Below, in pieces: positions 22,601 to 31,033 of a DNA stretch of 64,000 nt. A model generated the notes under the pieces. It did no database searches. It had not been told where the DNA came from and saw only the letters and a program-made list of their open reading frames with translations. Source of the stretch: Enterovibrio gelatinilyticus. Lineage in GTDB: Bacteria > Pseudomonadota > Gammaproteobacteria > Enterobacterales > Vibrionaceae. A program made the translations under genes and the position numbers. Position 1 is the first letter of the stretch. Every line of letters begins with the position of its first letter. The DNA is taken from assembly GCF_028683095.1 (NCBI RefSeq), contig NZ_JAJUBC010000002.1, positions 248,001 to 312,000 on the forward strand, given 5' to 3'.

Positions 22601-22720
22601 AAACAACGTATTATCCATTCCCTTCGGAGATTGAGCTGGCCCAGGAAAAAGTGTCTCTGTACCTGCAAATGCCGATAGTGATGAAATCATGCACAGAATG
22701 AAGCCAAAAATTCGCCTCAT
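19682..22720 (-). CDS. mshQ: MSHA biogenesis protein MshQ
   Basis: Large secreted or surface protein encoded at the end of MSHA pilus loci; its exact role is unresolved, and the C-terminal half belongs to the DUF6701 family. I start it at ATG 22720, which gives a clean signal peptide (MRRIFGFILCMISSLSAFAG) and overlaps the mshP stop as ATGA. A longer frame beginning at 22783 would add 21 residues inside mshP. The mature part is beta-rich with several cysteine pairs (for example CSDGEERFAC near residue 76 and ACWATSEGGNC near 316). It has 1012 residues. No lectin-type LamG domain was obvious. Confidence 0.88.
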   Translation of the reverse strand: MRRIFGFILCMISSLSAFAGTETLFPGPAQSPKGMDNTLFDFRSDSGLVLWDGNRDVRIGFEVFDFQSNGVDQYCSDGEERFACIHDPNFRAKDLQLQELVIGDGENDLVLADETWLTDCGYNTECLIKPSEPNYSSYTVGSQSTLYMEEGVYYFGTFTLSDSARLIPLGKVELHVNEFLSYGANSINPLADPRQFIVYHHNQTIDIDDRNSKLSINFPTATRAYFYSSGLVHLQANAELYGSVTARQIHMNDNAKIFYAGEYYNYELHMDPLQAQTNTCSRIPITFKVTNDKGEQQAGISGDLTVKATNHLDTACWATSEGGNCVGPDRSVTLTAGSTKLWLQNKAIGTVNVEATFKSSDTGKLTSEQGNYTFKAGGFRFSPSPLKMVAGKPEKLSIEAVYGDCDPTPIPDYEGTKRLKFGEASYLQPTYTGGAAPTKPAINDKSGEQTLNVNFVDGRANNAVTVRYADAGALSIPVEEVSAGKSGDGDETDIPEAPEKNAETEKLRGDATLHVRPYTFAICDVKAQDKGQSKAADAFTYAGAPFSAYLRPVVWLLGDKTDSSLIDLSGKEYCSRLSTPSFWHPDAPDARVTINNTAQVVTPTGGTSASVSGATNQNHTEAINGRYEYPSLSLNNVGTFKLRSRVVDSYLGMTVNRADLPVGRFYPSHFMVTPEFESGVSRSHDSLHQGFTYLGQPFSGVYVINAATTFETPVSNYHLRSDKAVFDGWVIDPVSGYPYAGTDLTTRWAFTPDPSVGQQGQWKAGKNGESEWVIDGQMSIVKDAVPESPFTPLRFAVGAISFDQDNTDFVYCADASKSECEMRVIKPQGDGNLSLSGVQIATDDFYFGRMRIEGFTETQDLTNEQTLPVAVEVFNGTHFVTNTRDNATIVSTEIGKKDVLFSDKTNNAALQAKIELRDDAKKVVKTKNVKEGRAEFHVIPPDQSAGLNREQFRYWQQLDKAVSGVVPQTWLQHNWQGSAFDDDPSAIGVFGFYRGSDRVIYKGEKNITLTGE

Positions 22721-23157
22721 AACATCAAACTCCTCGCCCAACTCTCTTGCACGCGCACCACTTTCAAATGCCCGCTGCCACACTCACCTTTGCTCTCTAT
22801 TCGATATTGCGCCAAAGGCGCGACACCAACAGTGTTACAGGTGACAGAGACAGAGCACCCCGTCAGGCCTGCGGAACTAAAATTCGTCGTTATTGCAGTC
22901 GCACTACAACTGGCTTCTGGGAGGTTTTCTGAATCTTTTGCTAATGGAAACAGCTGCGCCATTGCCATTTCTGTACCGCTATTTGCAGCCAACCAAGCGC
23001 GTGTACCCAACACTTCTCGGGTGGTGGTGTCGCTTTGTGACCAAGTGATTTGCATCAAGGCAGCGCCGAGTGCTGCCAATGCGGTAATCGCGAATACAGC
23101 GACAATCAACATGCTGCCTTGTTGGCGTTGCAAAGAATACGAAGGACTAAGGCGCAT
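22717..23157 (-). CDS. mshP: MSHA biogenesis protein MshP
   Basis: Small inner-membrane, pilin-like protein (PilX-like) of the MSHA locus. After a short basic leader (MRLSPSYSLQRQQGS) comes one hydrophobic helix, MLIVAVFAITALAALGAALM, and a cysteine-containing periplasmic part. I start at ATG 23157 rather than the in-frame GTG at 23196, which has no ribosome site and lies deeper inside mshO. With this start the protein has 146 residues, overlaps the mshO end by 11 bases and the mshQ start by 4 bases. Confidence 0.85.
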   Translation of the reverse strand: MRLSPSYSLQRQQGSMLIVAVFAITALAALGAALMQITWSQSDTTTREVLGTRAWLAANSGTEMAMAQLFPLAKDSENLPEASCSATAITTNFSSAGLTGCSVSVTCNTVGVAPLAQYRIESKGECGSGHLKVVRVQESWARSLML

Positions 23158-23932
23158 TGAGAACCTGCACTTGTTGGTTATAGATAGAGGTTTCACCGGA
23201 TTGATTGAAGCGATAGTAAATGTTGATCAGGTTACCGCTTGAGAGTGATTCACCAGACAGATTGAAACGACTACCGGTCGCGATATTTTGTGCCAGCGTG
23301 ACATTTTTTGGCGTCGCGCCATCGTTCACGCGTCGACGAAGCTCGCCATTATCAAAACACAACGTCACTGAATGGCTGTAAAGGTAAACACGCTGAGATG
23401 GCGATGCTGCCGGCCATTCAGCAGCGGGAAGTTTATCAAGCGTCAGAGTGCTCCCCGACGCACCAGTAATCGCAAAACTGTTTGCCGCACCACCCACAAG
23501 ATCTGACGGTGTCATTGGCAGAAATACCAAGCGATGATCACCACCTTTGACTGCGTCTTGCCAATTTGTTTGCTCGGTAGAAAGCGCAACATCCAGTGTC
23601 TTCGTATTTTCTTCTAACTGGTTATACACACCAGAATAACGAATTGGGGTGTAGGTTAGGCATGAACCGCCATCCCACACCGTCATGCTGTTTGGTACTG
23701 AGTGACGAAGCTCTCGCCCCAAGCGTTCAACAGCAAAACGGGCTTGGGATTGCAGCGCTTCACGGTCACGGGATTCCACGTAACCCGTGGCGCTTGATTC
23801 AATAAAGCCAAAGATGCCAACAGAGACAATCGCCAAAATGGTCATGGTGACGATCAGTTCAACCAGCGTGAAACCTTGGTTTACGCGCCTTGATGCTAAT
23901 GCGCGTTGCCGTGGAAATCGCAGGCCCGACAT
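23147..23932 (-). CDS. mshO: MSHA minor pilin MshO
   Basis: Prepilin with the type IV cleavage/methylation signature NQGFTLVELIVTMTILAI after an 18-residue basic leader; cleavage is expected after the Gly before Phe. The segment RFAVERLGRELRHSVPNS is typical of PilW/GspJ-like minor pilins. It has 261 residues. The ATG shares one base with the mshD stop (TGATG). It probably sits in the pilus tip complex with MshC and MshD; that is inference from minor pilins of other systems. Confidence 0.92.
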   Translation of the reverse strand: MSGLRFPRQRALASRRVNQGFTLVELIVTMTILAIVSVGIFGFIESSATGYVESRDREALQSQARFAVERLGRELRHSVPNSMTVWDGGSCLTYTPIRYSGVYNQLEENTKTLDVALSTEQTNWQDAVKGGDHRLVFLPMTPSDLVGGAANSFAITGASGSTLTLDKLPAAEWPAASPSQRVYLYSHSVTLCFDNGELRRRVNDGATPKNVTLAQNIATGSRFNLSGESLSSGNLINIYYRFNQSGETSIYNQQVQVLNAP

Positions 23933-24552
23933 CAGAAATTACTCCGATACGCTGTGAAATCAAAACGGCCAAATTGTCCGGTATCGACAGCCATATCAAT
24001 GCGTTTATAGAGCTTGCTGTTACCTGTCGAATCATCAAACGTACTGTTGTCATACACCACGTTAATATCTACCGTGAAACCACGGTAGTCGTCAGCAGTG
24101 CCACCGACTAAATGACTCAACGTGCCTCGGTATGGGCGAGTACACACGCTACTGTCACCCCAACAGCCAATGTAATCTTCTGTGGCAATAAACCCTTCGT
24201 TCGCTGAGAGTGGTGTAGGTGTGCATGTCGGCACAGGGTTCGGGGAAATAATGCCTTGCGCCAATAGCGCATCGGCGCCTTCATCACAGCGCCAACGGCT
24301 ACCATTGGGATCGGAATTGCGATCAAATTGTCGCGCTAATACTTGGTTCATCACCGCTTGGCCAAGCGCAGCGGCACGGGCTTCAAAGTGCGGGTTGGCG
24401 GATTTGGCAAACATGGGGAATAACGTCGTGCTGATCAGCACCATCGCCACACCAAAGACGACGATGCCAATAATCAGCTCCACCAGCGTATAGCCACGCT
24501 GATGGCGAGAAATTGGGTTTGAAGCTTGTGTTTTTTTTTCAGCTGCAGGCAT
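23932..24552 (-). CDS. mshD: MSHA minor pilin MshD
   Basis: Minor prepilin (206 residues). After a 19-residue leader the sequence reads HQRGYTLVELIIGIVVFGVA, so the processed residue is Tyr instead of the usual Phe. Cysteines in the globular part (RWRCDEGADALL, PVPTC, GCWGDSSVC) suggest disulfides. Its start lies inside the mshC end (14-base overlap). Confidence 0.9.
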   Translation of the reverse strand: MPAAEKKTQASNPISRHQRGYTLVELIIGIVVFGVAMVLISTTLFPMFAKSANPHFEARAAALGQAVMNQVLARQFDRNSDPNGSRWRCDEGADALLAQGIISPNPVPTCTPTPLSANEGFIATEDYIGCWGDSSVCTRPYRGTLSHLVGGTADDYRGFTVDINVVYDNSTFDDSTGNSKLYKRIDMAVDTGQFGRFDFTAYRSNF

Positions 24553-25000
24553 AGAAGTAACCTTCGCTGTTTAAACAGATACTCGCAGAGCTAGAACCTT
24601 GCGAGAAGGTGATCTTGCATTCAGACGCGATGCACATTCGATTGTTATTGGCGGCTACAGGTCGCCCCAACAAATCAAAATGAATCGTTTGTTCTGATGA
24701 GATGCGAACGGAAGAATCCGATAAATCCATCACATCGCTGCGATCGGTATTGAAACCACAGCCAGAAGCGGCGCTGCCCCCCATACGAGAGGCAGCAACG
24801 GTCAGGGCATGGCAGTCTGCAGAAGGGTCTTCCTGCTGCATCGCCCTGATCTGGACTTGCCTAGCGACAGACAAGCCAGCATCCCGTGCCCCGTTCACTG
24901 AAAAAGCTTCAGATCCCGACAAGCGCGGTACGGCAAGCACACTAATAATACCGAGGATCACCAAGACGGTGACCAGCTCGATTAGGGTGAAGCCTTTCAC
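24539..25000 (-). CDS. mshC: MSHA minor pilin MshC
   Basis: GspH/FimT-like minor prepilin of 153 residues with an extremely short leader, MKG, before FTLIELVTVLVILGIISVLA; the Glu at position +5 of the mature pilin is present. Several cysteines (DCHAL, SGCGF, MCIASEC, ICLNSEGYFYAC) suggest two or three disulfides. It lies 11 bases after mshA. Confidence 0.92.
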   Translation of the reverse strand: MKGFTLIELVTVLVILGIISVLAVPRLSGSEAFSVNGARDAGLSVARQVQIRAMQQEDPSADCHALTVAASRMGGSAASGCGFNTDRSDVMDLSDSSVRISSEQTIHFDLLGRPVAANNNRMCIASECKITFSQGSSSASICLNSEGYFYACS

Positions 25001-25011
25001 CAGTGAGCCTC

Positions 25012-25467
25012 TTAGCCAGCGCTAGCAACACAAGCCTCTATAGAGGTCACTGGTTCGCCAGTAGCCTGAACCGTATAAACTACACAATTGTTTCCTTCAG
25101 CAATAGTGCCGCCTTTGACGGTGAACTTTGAGGTTCCAGCAGCGTTTTCACTAAATGACACAACCCAGTCATTTGATGCAGAATCTGTCGCCCCTAAACC
25201 CGTTACAGCCGCACCAATACCTTCTGCAGTAGCATCAGGATAGCCATCCGTTGTTGTGTTCACACCTGGAACTGAACCTGAAAGCTGATGTTTAGCGTAA
25301 ACAACGCCAGATGCGCTATCAACAGCACCTTTCAGGCCTTGTAATGCTGCATTGGTTGCATCGTCTTTAAAGTTGAAAAACTTAGGTGCCGCTGTTGCAG
25401 CCAAAATACCCAAAATCACAATCACCACGATCATTTCGATCAGTGTAAAACCGCCTTGACGTTTCAT
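25012..25467 (-). CDS. mshA: Major MSHA pilin MshA
   Basis: Structural subunit of the mannose-sensitive haemagglutinin pilus, used by vibrios for surface sensing and early biofilm attachment. The leader MKRQGG is followed by FTLIEMIVVIVILGILAATA with Glu+5. The segment ALQGLKGAVDSASGVVYAK is typical of MshA. Two cysteines near the C-terminus (NNCVVY and EACVAS) form the expected disulfide loop. It has 151 residues. The ATG is one base after the mshF stop, and an AGGAG site within the mshF end drives it. Only this single pilin lies between mshF and mshC, where related loci carry mshB then mshA; I call it mshA from the KRQGGF leader and ALQGLKGA segment. Confidence 0.9.
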   Translation of the reverse strand: MKRQGGFTLIEMIVVIVILGILAATAAPKFFNFKDDATNAALQGLKGAVDSASGVVYAKHQLSGSVPGVNTTTDGYPDATAEGIGAAVTGLGATDSASNDWVVSFSENAAGTSKFTVKGGTIAEGNNCVVYTVQATGEPVTSIEACVASAG

Positions 25468-25468
25468 C

Positions 25469-26065
25469 TTATAACTCCTGATTTTCTCTCAAAACCTCTA
25501 CGCGGCCAGTCACCGGGTAGTAAGTAAAAACATGGTGATCCAAAAAGTCGGGCTCACCATCACTCCAGAACCCGGTGCGAACCGGTCTTTCAAATCGACA
25601 ATAGGGTTGCAAGTTATCGCTATCCTGCATCACTACTGCGCGAACTTTTGGCTGAGGGCGTTTTAGTGCCCCCGGCCGTGTATCTCTCTCTAACCAGTAA
25701 GACTGATCAGTAAAATGATTCAGTAACGCTCCGCAATCTTGCGCGGTAAGGTTACTGAGCTGTTTTGCGCCATTTTCCAGTGCAAACGGAAAACCACTGA
25801 GTGCGTTGTCACTGTGTGTCATTCTGAAACTGACATTATCGACAGTAACGATATCGCTTTGTTTATTCTCTGTTTTTAACACTGATCGCATTTGTACGTT
25901 TCTGGCTGAACCTTCAAAGGCATTGGCCAGATAACGAAATTCCACGTCATCGGCAAACTGCATCACCCGATCAAGTACAGGGAGCACTGCCAATGCCAAA
26001 ACGCCCACAATCAGAGTGACAATCCCCCACTCTGCCGGGGTGCGATCCCAGCTAAGAAATCGCAT
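25469..26065 (-). CDS. mshF: MSHA biogenesis protein MshF
   Basis: Inner-membrane protein of the MSHA locus with one N-terminal helix (about residues 14-32, WGIVTLIVGVLALAVLPVLD) and a periplasmic domain; required for pilus assembly but of unknown biochemical role. It has 198 residues. It begins directly after mshG without a gap and ends one base before mshA. Confidence 0.85.
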   Translation of the reverse strand: MRFLSWDRTPAEWGIVTLIVGVLALAVLPVLDRVMQFADDVEFRYLANAFEGSARNVQMRSVLKTENKQSDIVTVDNVSFRMTHSDNALSGFPFALENGAKQLSNLTAQDCGALLNHFTDQSYWLERDTRPGALKRPQPKVRAVVMQDSDNLQPYCRFERPVRTGFWSDGEPDFLDHHVFTYYPVTGRVEVLRENQEL

Positions 26066-27283
26066 TTATCCGCCGCGGATCAGATCAAGCATGTTCCACA
26101 TCGGCAAGAAAATACCCAATGCGAGGATCAACACCATGCCCGCCACGATCATCAGCAAAATAGGCTCCATGCGTGCCGACAGTGTTTTCAGGTCGTAGTC
26201 CACTTCGCGATCGTAAAAATCGCTCGCTTCCAACAGCAGATTATCTATCTGGCCCGTTTCTTCACCGACTTGGATCATCTGGTGTACCAACGGCGTAAAC
26301 AGTTTGCTGTCTGCGGTGACCGAACTGAGGTTAATACCGGATTCAATCGCCGCTTTCATTTTGTCCACTTCCCCCGCAAGGAAATGGTTATCCAGCGCTT
26401 CACCTGACATCTGCAATGCCGTGTTAAGCGGCACACCGGCGCGTAGCATCAAGGCAAAAGTACGAGAGAAACGCGACATCAGTGCGCGGTTCACCAAAGG
26501 TCCTACCAAGGGAATGCGCAGTTTAAATTGGTCCCACTTCACGCGCCCCTTGTCGGTTTGTTTCCACAACTGCCAACCCATAAACAGGCACACAGAGGAG
26601 AAAACAATCAACCACCAGAAATCGACAAAGAAGCTCGATGTCGCCATCAATATCTTGGTGGGTAGCGGCAAATCTGAGCCGAACTTGGCAAACATGCCCG
26701 CAAACTGCGGCACGACTTTGACGTTCAAAAACGCCATTGCCGCCACAATCACCATCAACACGAACGTGGGGTAACGCAGCGCCGATTTAATGCGGCGACG
26801 GGTTTCCATTTCTTGTTCGTAATATTCCGCGAGCTGCAACATGGCGTCATCCAATCGACCCGTGTTTTCACCCACTTGGATTAGCGACACAAACAAGTCG
26901 CTAAACACATGCCCATGATCGCGCATCGCCGCTGACATTGGACGACCGTTGGAAAGCTCAGTCCCCACACTTTCAAGCGCCTCTTTGAGGGCTTTATCTG
27001 TGGTGCTTTGCGACAAGCCTTTAATGGCGCGAAGCAAGGGCACGCCTGCTTTGGTCAGGCTGTACATTTGGCGGCAGAACACCACCACAGATTCCAGCTT
27101 TACCTTGCGCTGAAACAGCGGGGTTGATGCTTTTTTTACGTTCGCTTTGGTCGGCTCAAGAGACAGCAAGATCATGCCTAAATCGCCAATTGATGCGATG
27201 GCTTCACTTTCGGTTGCGGCGTCTAAGACTGCCGTAACACGCTTGCCTTTGGCGTCTCGCGCCGTGTAGCGATAACGCGCCAT
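26066..27283 (-). CDS. mshG: MSHA platform protein MshG
   Basis: PilC/GspF-family polytopic platform protein on which pilin subunits are assembled. Two GspF domains are seen (about residues 65-190 and 270-395), each with the pattern FVSLIQVGENTGRLDDAM and HQMIQVGEETGQIDNLL. Three membrane helices lie around residues 170-190, 220-240 and 375-395. It has 405 residues. It overlaps the mshE stop by one base. Confidence 0.95.
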   Translation of the reverse strand: MARYRYTARDAKGKRVTAVLDAATESEAIASIGDLGMILLSLEPTKANVKKASTPLFQRKVKLESVVVFCRQMYSLTKAGVPLLRAIKGLSQSTTDKALKEALESVGTELSNGRPMSAAMRDHGHVFSDLFVSLIQVGENTGRLDDAMLQLAEYYEQEMETRRRIKSALRYPTFVLMVIVAAMAFLNVKVVPQFAGMFAKFGSDLPLPTKILMATSSFFVDFWWLIVFSSVCLFMGWQLWKQTDKGRVKWDQFKLRIPLVGPLVNRALMSRFSRTFALMLRAGVPLNTALQMSGEALDNHFLAGEVDKMKAAIESGINLSSVTADSKLFTPLVHQMIQVGEETGQIDNLLLEASDFYDREVDYDLKTLSARMEPILLMIVAGMVLILALGIFLPMWNMLDLIRGG

Positions 27284-28998
27284 TACGCACTCGCCATCGA
27301 CAATGATGCGGCTTCAGAAAGCTTCATTGCCTCTTCCAATGACGTTTGACCCTGCTGGACAAACTCCAATGCGCTATGCACCAGCGGTTTGTAGCCCGCC
27401 TGTCGCTCCGCCAGCATGGCGAAGGTTTGAGTATCATTAGCGCGAAGCGCATCCATCAAATCAGGCGTGATTTCGAGAAGCTCAAATACACCGATTCGGC
27501 CTTTATAGCCGGTAAAGTTACAGGTCTGACAGCCGCGACCTTGGTAAAAACCTTGATTGACCATGTTTGGCTGAATCGCCGTCAGCCACATGGTTTCCAT
27601 GTCTTCTGTGGCATGGGGCACTTTGCAATCTGGGCAGATGCGGCGAATCAGTCGTTGTGCCAGCACGGCACGCACAGAACTCGCCACCAAGTAACCCGGT
27701 GCTTCCATATCTAACAAGCGCAATGCACTGTCAATGGCATTGTTGGTGTGCAATGTCGAGAGAACCAAGTGACCAGTCAGTGCGGCGCGAAGACCAATTT
27801 CAACGGTTTCCAAATCACGCATCTCACCGACCAGAATAATATCGGGGTCTTGACGCAAGAAGGTGCGCAGCGCGGACGAGAATGTCAGGCCAATTTTGCT
27901 GGCGATCTGAACTTGGCTAATACGCGGTAAACGATATTCCACCGGATCTTCCGCGGTGAGGATTTTCTTCCCCGGCACGTTCAGTTCGTTTAGTGCGCCA
28001 TATAGCGTGGTGGTTTTACCGGAACCCGTTGGCCCCGTAACCAAAATCATGCCGTGTGGACGACGAAGCTGAGCGCGAAAACGCTGCAGCATGTGCGCGT
28101 CCATGCCCACTTCTTCCAACTGTAATACGCCTGCCGATTGGTTGAGCAAACGCATGACCACAGACTCGCCATATTGCACAGGCAGCGTGGAAACACGTAC
28201 ATCAATGGCATTGCCACGAACGTTAAGATTGAATCGCCCATCCTGTGGTAAGCGTTTTTCGGAGATATCCATGCCGCTCATGAGCTTCAAGCGCAGCACC
28301 AATGCAGAAGCAATGGCGCGCTCTTTCAATAGCGTCTCATGCAACACACCATCGATACGCTGGCGAATACGCAGTGCATCGGCATCGGGCTCAATATGAA
28401 TGTCTGATGCATTCACTTGCACCGCATCTTCAAACAGAGAGTTAATCAGCTTAACAACGGTGACTTCATCAGACTGCTCGTCTTCAGTTCCGAAGTTTTG
28501 TTCGAGTTTAACGCCATGCTCGGCTTGCAACCGTTCGGCAAATGACGCGATATCACTGGTACGGCGATAGTAACGATCGAACGCATTGATCAGCGATTGC
28601 TCAGCCGCGATCAATAGCTCGACCTGATATTGGTGTAACAGGTTAAGCACGCTTTCTTGCGCCGTGAGATCAGCAGGATCAGACATGGCAACACGCACTG
28701 TGTTCCCAATGCGACCTATCACTAAGGCGCGTAAGCGGCGAGCATGAACTTCGGGCAACAAACTGACGGCATTCGGATCAACTTGGGTCAAGCTAAGATC
28801 AATCAAAGGCACGCCGAGTTGGCGGGCAAGAAAGTTCAGCATTTTGCTTTCTGACAAGATACCCATTTCAATCAGGGTATCGCCAAGCTTATTGCCGGTT
28901 TCAGACTGACGGTTCAGCGCCGCAGTCAGATTCGCCTCGGTAATAATGCTATCTTCGACCAGCAAGTCACCGAGACGTTTTCGCAGTTTAACGGCCAT
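27283..28998 (-). CDS. mshE: MSHA extension ATPase MshE with c-di-GMP-binding N-domain
   Basis: Hexameric cytoplasmic ATPase that powers MSHA extension. In Vibrio cholerae its N-terminal MshEN domain binds c-di-GMP. Here two tandem MshEN-type motifs are seen: RLGDLLVEDSIITEANLTAA (about 7-26) and LGDTLIEMGILSESKMLNFL (about 37-56). The ATPase core has the Walker A GPTGSGKTTT (about residue 320), an Asp-box DPDIILVGEMRDLETVE and the tetracysteine zinc site formed by CPDC and CQTC. It has 571 residues. Pilus-driven surface contact is therefore likely to respond to c-di-GMP. Confidence 0.96.
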   Translation of the reverse strand: MAVKLRKRLGDLLVEDSIITEANLTAALNRQSETGNKLGDTLIEMGILSESKMLNFLARQLGVPLIDLSLTQVDPNAVSLLPEVHARRLRALVIGRIGNTVRVAMSDPADLTAQESVLNLLHQYQVELLIAAEQSLINAFDRYYRRTSDIASFAERLQAEHGVKLEQNFGTEDEQSDEVTVVKLINSLFEDAVQVNASDIHIEPDADALRIRQRIDGVLHETLLKERAIASALVLRLKLMSGMDISEKRLPQDGRFNLNVRGNAIDVRVSTLPVQYGESVVMRLLNQSAGVLQLEEVGMDAHMLQRFRAQLRRPHGMILVTGPTGSGKTTTLYGALNELNVPGKKILTAEDPVEYRLPRISQVQIASKIGLTFSSALRTFLRQDPDIILVGEMRDLETVEIGLRAALTGHLVLSTLHTNNAIDSALRLLDMEAPGYLVASSVRAVLAQRLIRRICPDCKVPHATEDMETMWLTAIQPNMVNQGFYQGRGCQTCNFTGYKGRIGVFELLEITPDLMDALRANDTQTFAMLAERQAGYKPLVHSALEFVQQGQTSLEEAMKLSEAASLSMASA

Positions 28999-30175
28999 TG
29001 TCTGCTCCTTTCTGCGGCTGACTTTTTAGATAGGCCAAGCGTTGACGGGCAAATTGCACCGACTCGTTGCTCAGGCCACCAACAGTGATTGCTTTGCCAT
29101 AACCACGCTCTGCGTTGGCATAGTCTTTTTCGCGTTCAGCGGAAATACCCAGCCCCAACCACCAGCGCCCATCCGTCGGCTCGCGCTCTGCAAGCCATTG
29201 GTAGCTTTGTTTGGCAATATCATGCTTCGCTAATTTTTGTGCCAATGATGCACGCAAAGACACGTAACGAATTTGGTCACTGTCTAACACGCTCGCAGGT
29301 GCCATGAGCACATTGAGCGCGGACTCTTCACGCTGACTTTGCTGGTACATTCGCGCCAGTGTCAGCTTTAATGATGCTGAAGACGGGTTGGCACTGATGC
29401 CTTTTCGCAATACAGATTCCGCATCACGCAACTGATTGCGACCATAGAGCAAGCCTGCAAGTTGATTGGTCGCGGCAATATGGTTGGCGTCGTATTTCAC
29501 GGCATCACGCAGGTAAGACGTCGCCTTTTTGGTGTCTCCTACTTGTGCGCGCTTTTGGGCTTTGTCATAGGCAATCGCCGCTAACTCTTCGCCGGATAAT
29601 TCAATGGTTTCGACGGAGAGTGACGACTCAAGGGTTACCGCCGAAGCGTCACTGACGTCTGATACAGTGTTGACGGGTTCCGACATCGAAACGGGCTTGG
29701 GCGTCGTCTGAACTTGTGCAATCAAGATCGGTTCTGGTAACACGGGCTCACTGGTCACCGTTGTTTTCTCTGTCATGACAGCGTTGGTCTGAGATGCCAC
29801 TGCTGCAGGTCTTTTCGTTTCCACAAAGCTCACCTCGCGCGTCACCACTTTTAGCGTCGGTGATGGCGTCGGTGATGGCGTCGGTGATGGCATTGAAGGT
29901 TGCACTTTAGAAGCGGGGATCATTGCCACGCTTGATTCAGGCGTTTCCACATTCTGTTTTGTTGGCAAAAGCTGTGCCGAGCCTAAAGCTGTCTTATCTT
30001 CACCACTCACCAAAGCCCAAGATATTCCCGTTGCCCCTACCAAGGTGGCAACCAACGCTAACGCAACACGTGCAAAGCGAAATCCCCACACTGAAGGGAT
30101 CGCAACAGGGGCGACGCGGTTGGGATGGTTCTCTGGCGAGGAAAGATCGCTCAGCATTCGGTTTAATTCACTCAT
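28988..30175 (-). CDS. mshN: MSHA biogenesis protein MshN (TPR protein)
   Basis: Inner-membrane anchored TPR protein. One helix (about residues 33-52, ALALVATLVGATGISWAL) is followed by a Pro/Thr/Val-rich spacer with SPTPSPTPSPT and then TPR repeats from about 200 (EELAAIAYDKAQKRAQ, ATNQLAGLLYGRNQL, LKLTLARMYQQSQ). I chose ATG 30175, which has AGGA seven bases upstream; the upstream GTG at 30193 would overlap mshM further. It has 395 residues. It overlaps the mshE start by 11 bases. Confidence 0.88.
   Translation of the reverse strand: MSELNRMLSDLSSPENHPNRVAPVAIPSVWGFRFARVALALVATLVGATGISWALVSGEDKTALGSAQLLPTKQNVETPESSVAMIPASKVQPSMPSPTPSPTPSPTLKVVTREVSFVETKRPAAVASQTNAVMTEKTTVTSEPVLPEPILIAQVQTTPKPVSMSEPVNTVSDVSDASAVTLESSLSVETIELSGEELAAIAYDKAQKRAQVGDTKKATSYLRDAVKYDANHIAATNQLAGLLYGRNQLRDAESVLRKGISANPSSASLKLTLARMYQQSQREESALNVLMAPASVLDSDQIRYVSLRASLAQKLAKHDIAKQSYQWLAEREPTDGRWWLGLGISAEREKDYANAERGYGKAITVGGLSNESVQFARQRLAYLKSQPQKGADNGR
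29854..29889 (-). repeat. Threefold 12-bp tandem repeat in mshN
   Basis: The unit GCGTCGGTGATG occurs three times in a row and encodes the SPTPSPTPSPT linker of MshN. In-frame copy-number change would lengthen or shorten the periplasmic linker. Confidence 0.9.
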
Positions 30176-30183
30176 GTGATGTC

Positions 30184-31023
30184 CTAGCCCCACAACGCAT
30201 GCAGCGCGGTGTGCTGCTTGGCGAGCGGAGTGTCTTTAATGGCTAAGCGCACAGCATGGCTAGACACTTTGCGTTGTCCTTTCCCGTAGCTAAGCAGCAA
30301 TGCTTTATGACAAAGCTGATGCACCAAACGAGGAATACCGTGGCTTGCAACCCAAATTCGTCGCTTAGTCCAAACGCTAAACAAGCGGCGTGACGCGCCC
30401 TGCTCTTTCAGACGGTGATCGATATAGGCAGAAGCTTCTGCAAAGGTCAGCGGTTCTAACTGTGCACTGAAACTAATTCGTTGTAACAATTGACGCATGT
30501 TGTGCTGAGATAGGCGCTCATCAAGCTCTGGCTGACCCAGCATGATCAATTGGATCAGCTTGTGTTGTTCCGTTTCCAAGTTGCCGAGCAATCGAATGGC
30601 TTCAAGCACATCATCGGGCAGTGTCTGCGCTTCATCGCACAAGATCACCACACGCTTGCCTTGATATGCTGCGTCGATAGCAGCACGTTGGATAGCACTC
30701 AATAATTTGTCTGATGGCAAATCGCTATCAATGCTAAGTTCATCGGCGATCATGCGATGCAAGCTGGCGACGGTGTTGGCGGGGTTAGGTAAAAATACCA
30801 ACGTGAATGACATCGACAGCGCTTTTACCAGCAGGCGACACACCATGGTTTTCCCAGTACCCACTTCACCTGTCACTTTGACTAAGCCTTCTCCCATTTC
30901 CATCGCCGAGACGCACGTATTAATGGCGTCCACGTGCGAGCGGACACCAAAAAAGCTTCGGGTGTCCGGCGTTAAGCTGAATGGAGAGGCATTGAGGCCA
31001 AAGTGTTCCAAATACATGAGCAT
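30184..31023 (-). CDS. mshM: MSHA ATPase MshM (ExeA-like)
   Basis: AAA-type ATPase of the ExeA/GspA family, thought to help secretin or pilus machinery assembly. Walker A GEVGTGKT is at residues 52-59, Walker B VVILCDEAQTL around 125, and the start pattern YLEHFGLNASPFSLTPD is typical. It has 279 residues; a second in-frame ATG two codons later would match the family start more exactly. It begins 10 bases after mshL. Confidence 0.93.
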   Translation of the reverse strand: MLMYLEHFGLNASPFSLTPDTRSFFGVRSHVDAINTCVSAMEMGEGLVKVTGEVGTGKTMVCRLLVKALSMSFTLVFLPNPANTVASLHRMIADELSIDSDLPSDKLLSAIQRAAIDAAYQGKRVVILCDEAQTLPDDVLEAIRLLGNLETEQHKLIQLIMLGQPELDERLSQHNMRQLLQRISFSAQLEPLTFAEASAYIDHRLKEQGASRRLFSVWTKRRIWVASHGIPRLVHQLCHKALLLSYGKGQRKVSSHAVRLAIKDTPLAKQHTALHALWG

Positions 31024-31033
31024 TCAGTAACAG

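Noticed and set aside
22721-22783. Longer mshQ start
   Set aside because: It would remove the signal peptide from the N-terminus and overlap mshP by more than 60 bases; ATG 22720 overlaps the mshP stop as ATGA and has GAGGAG upstream.
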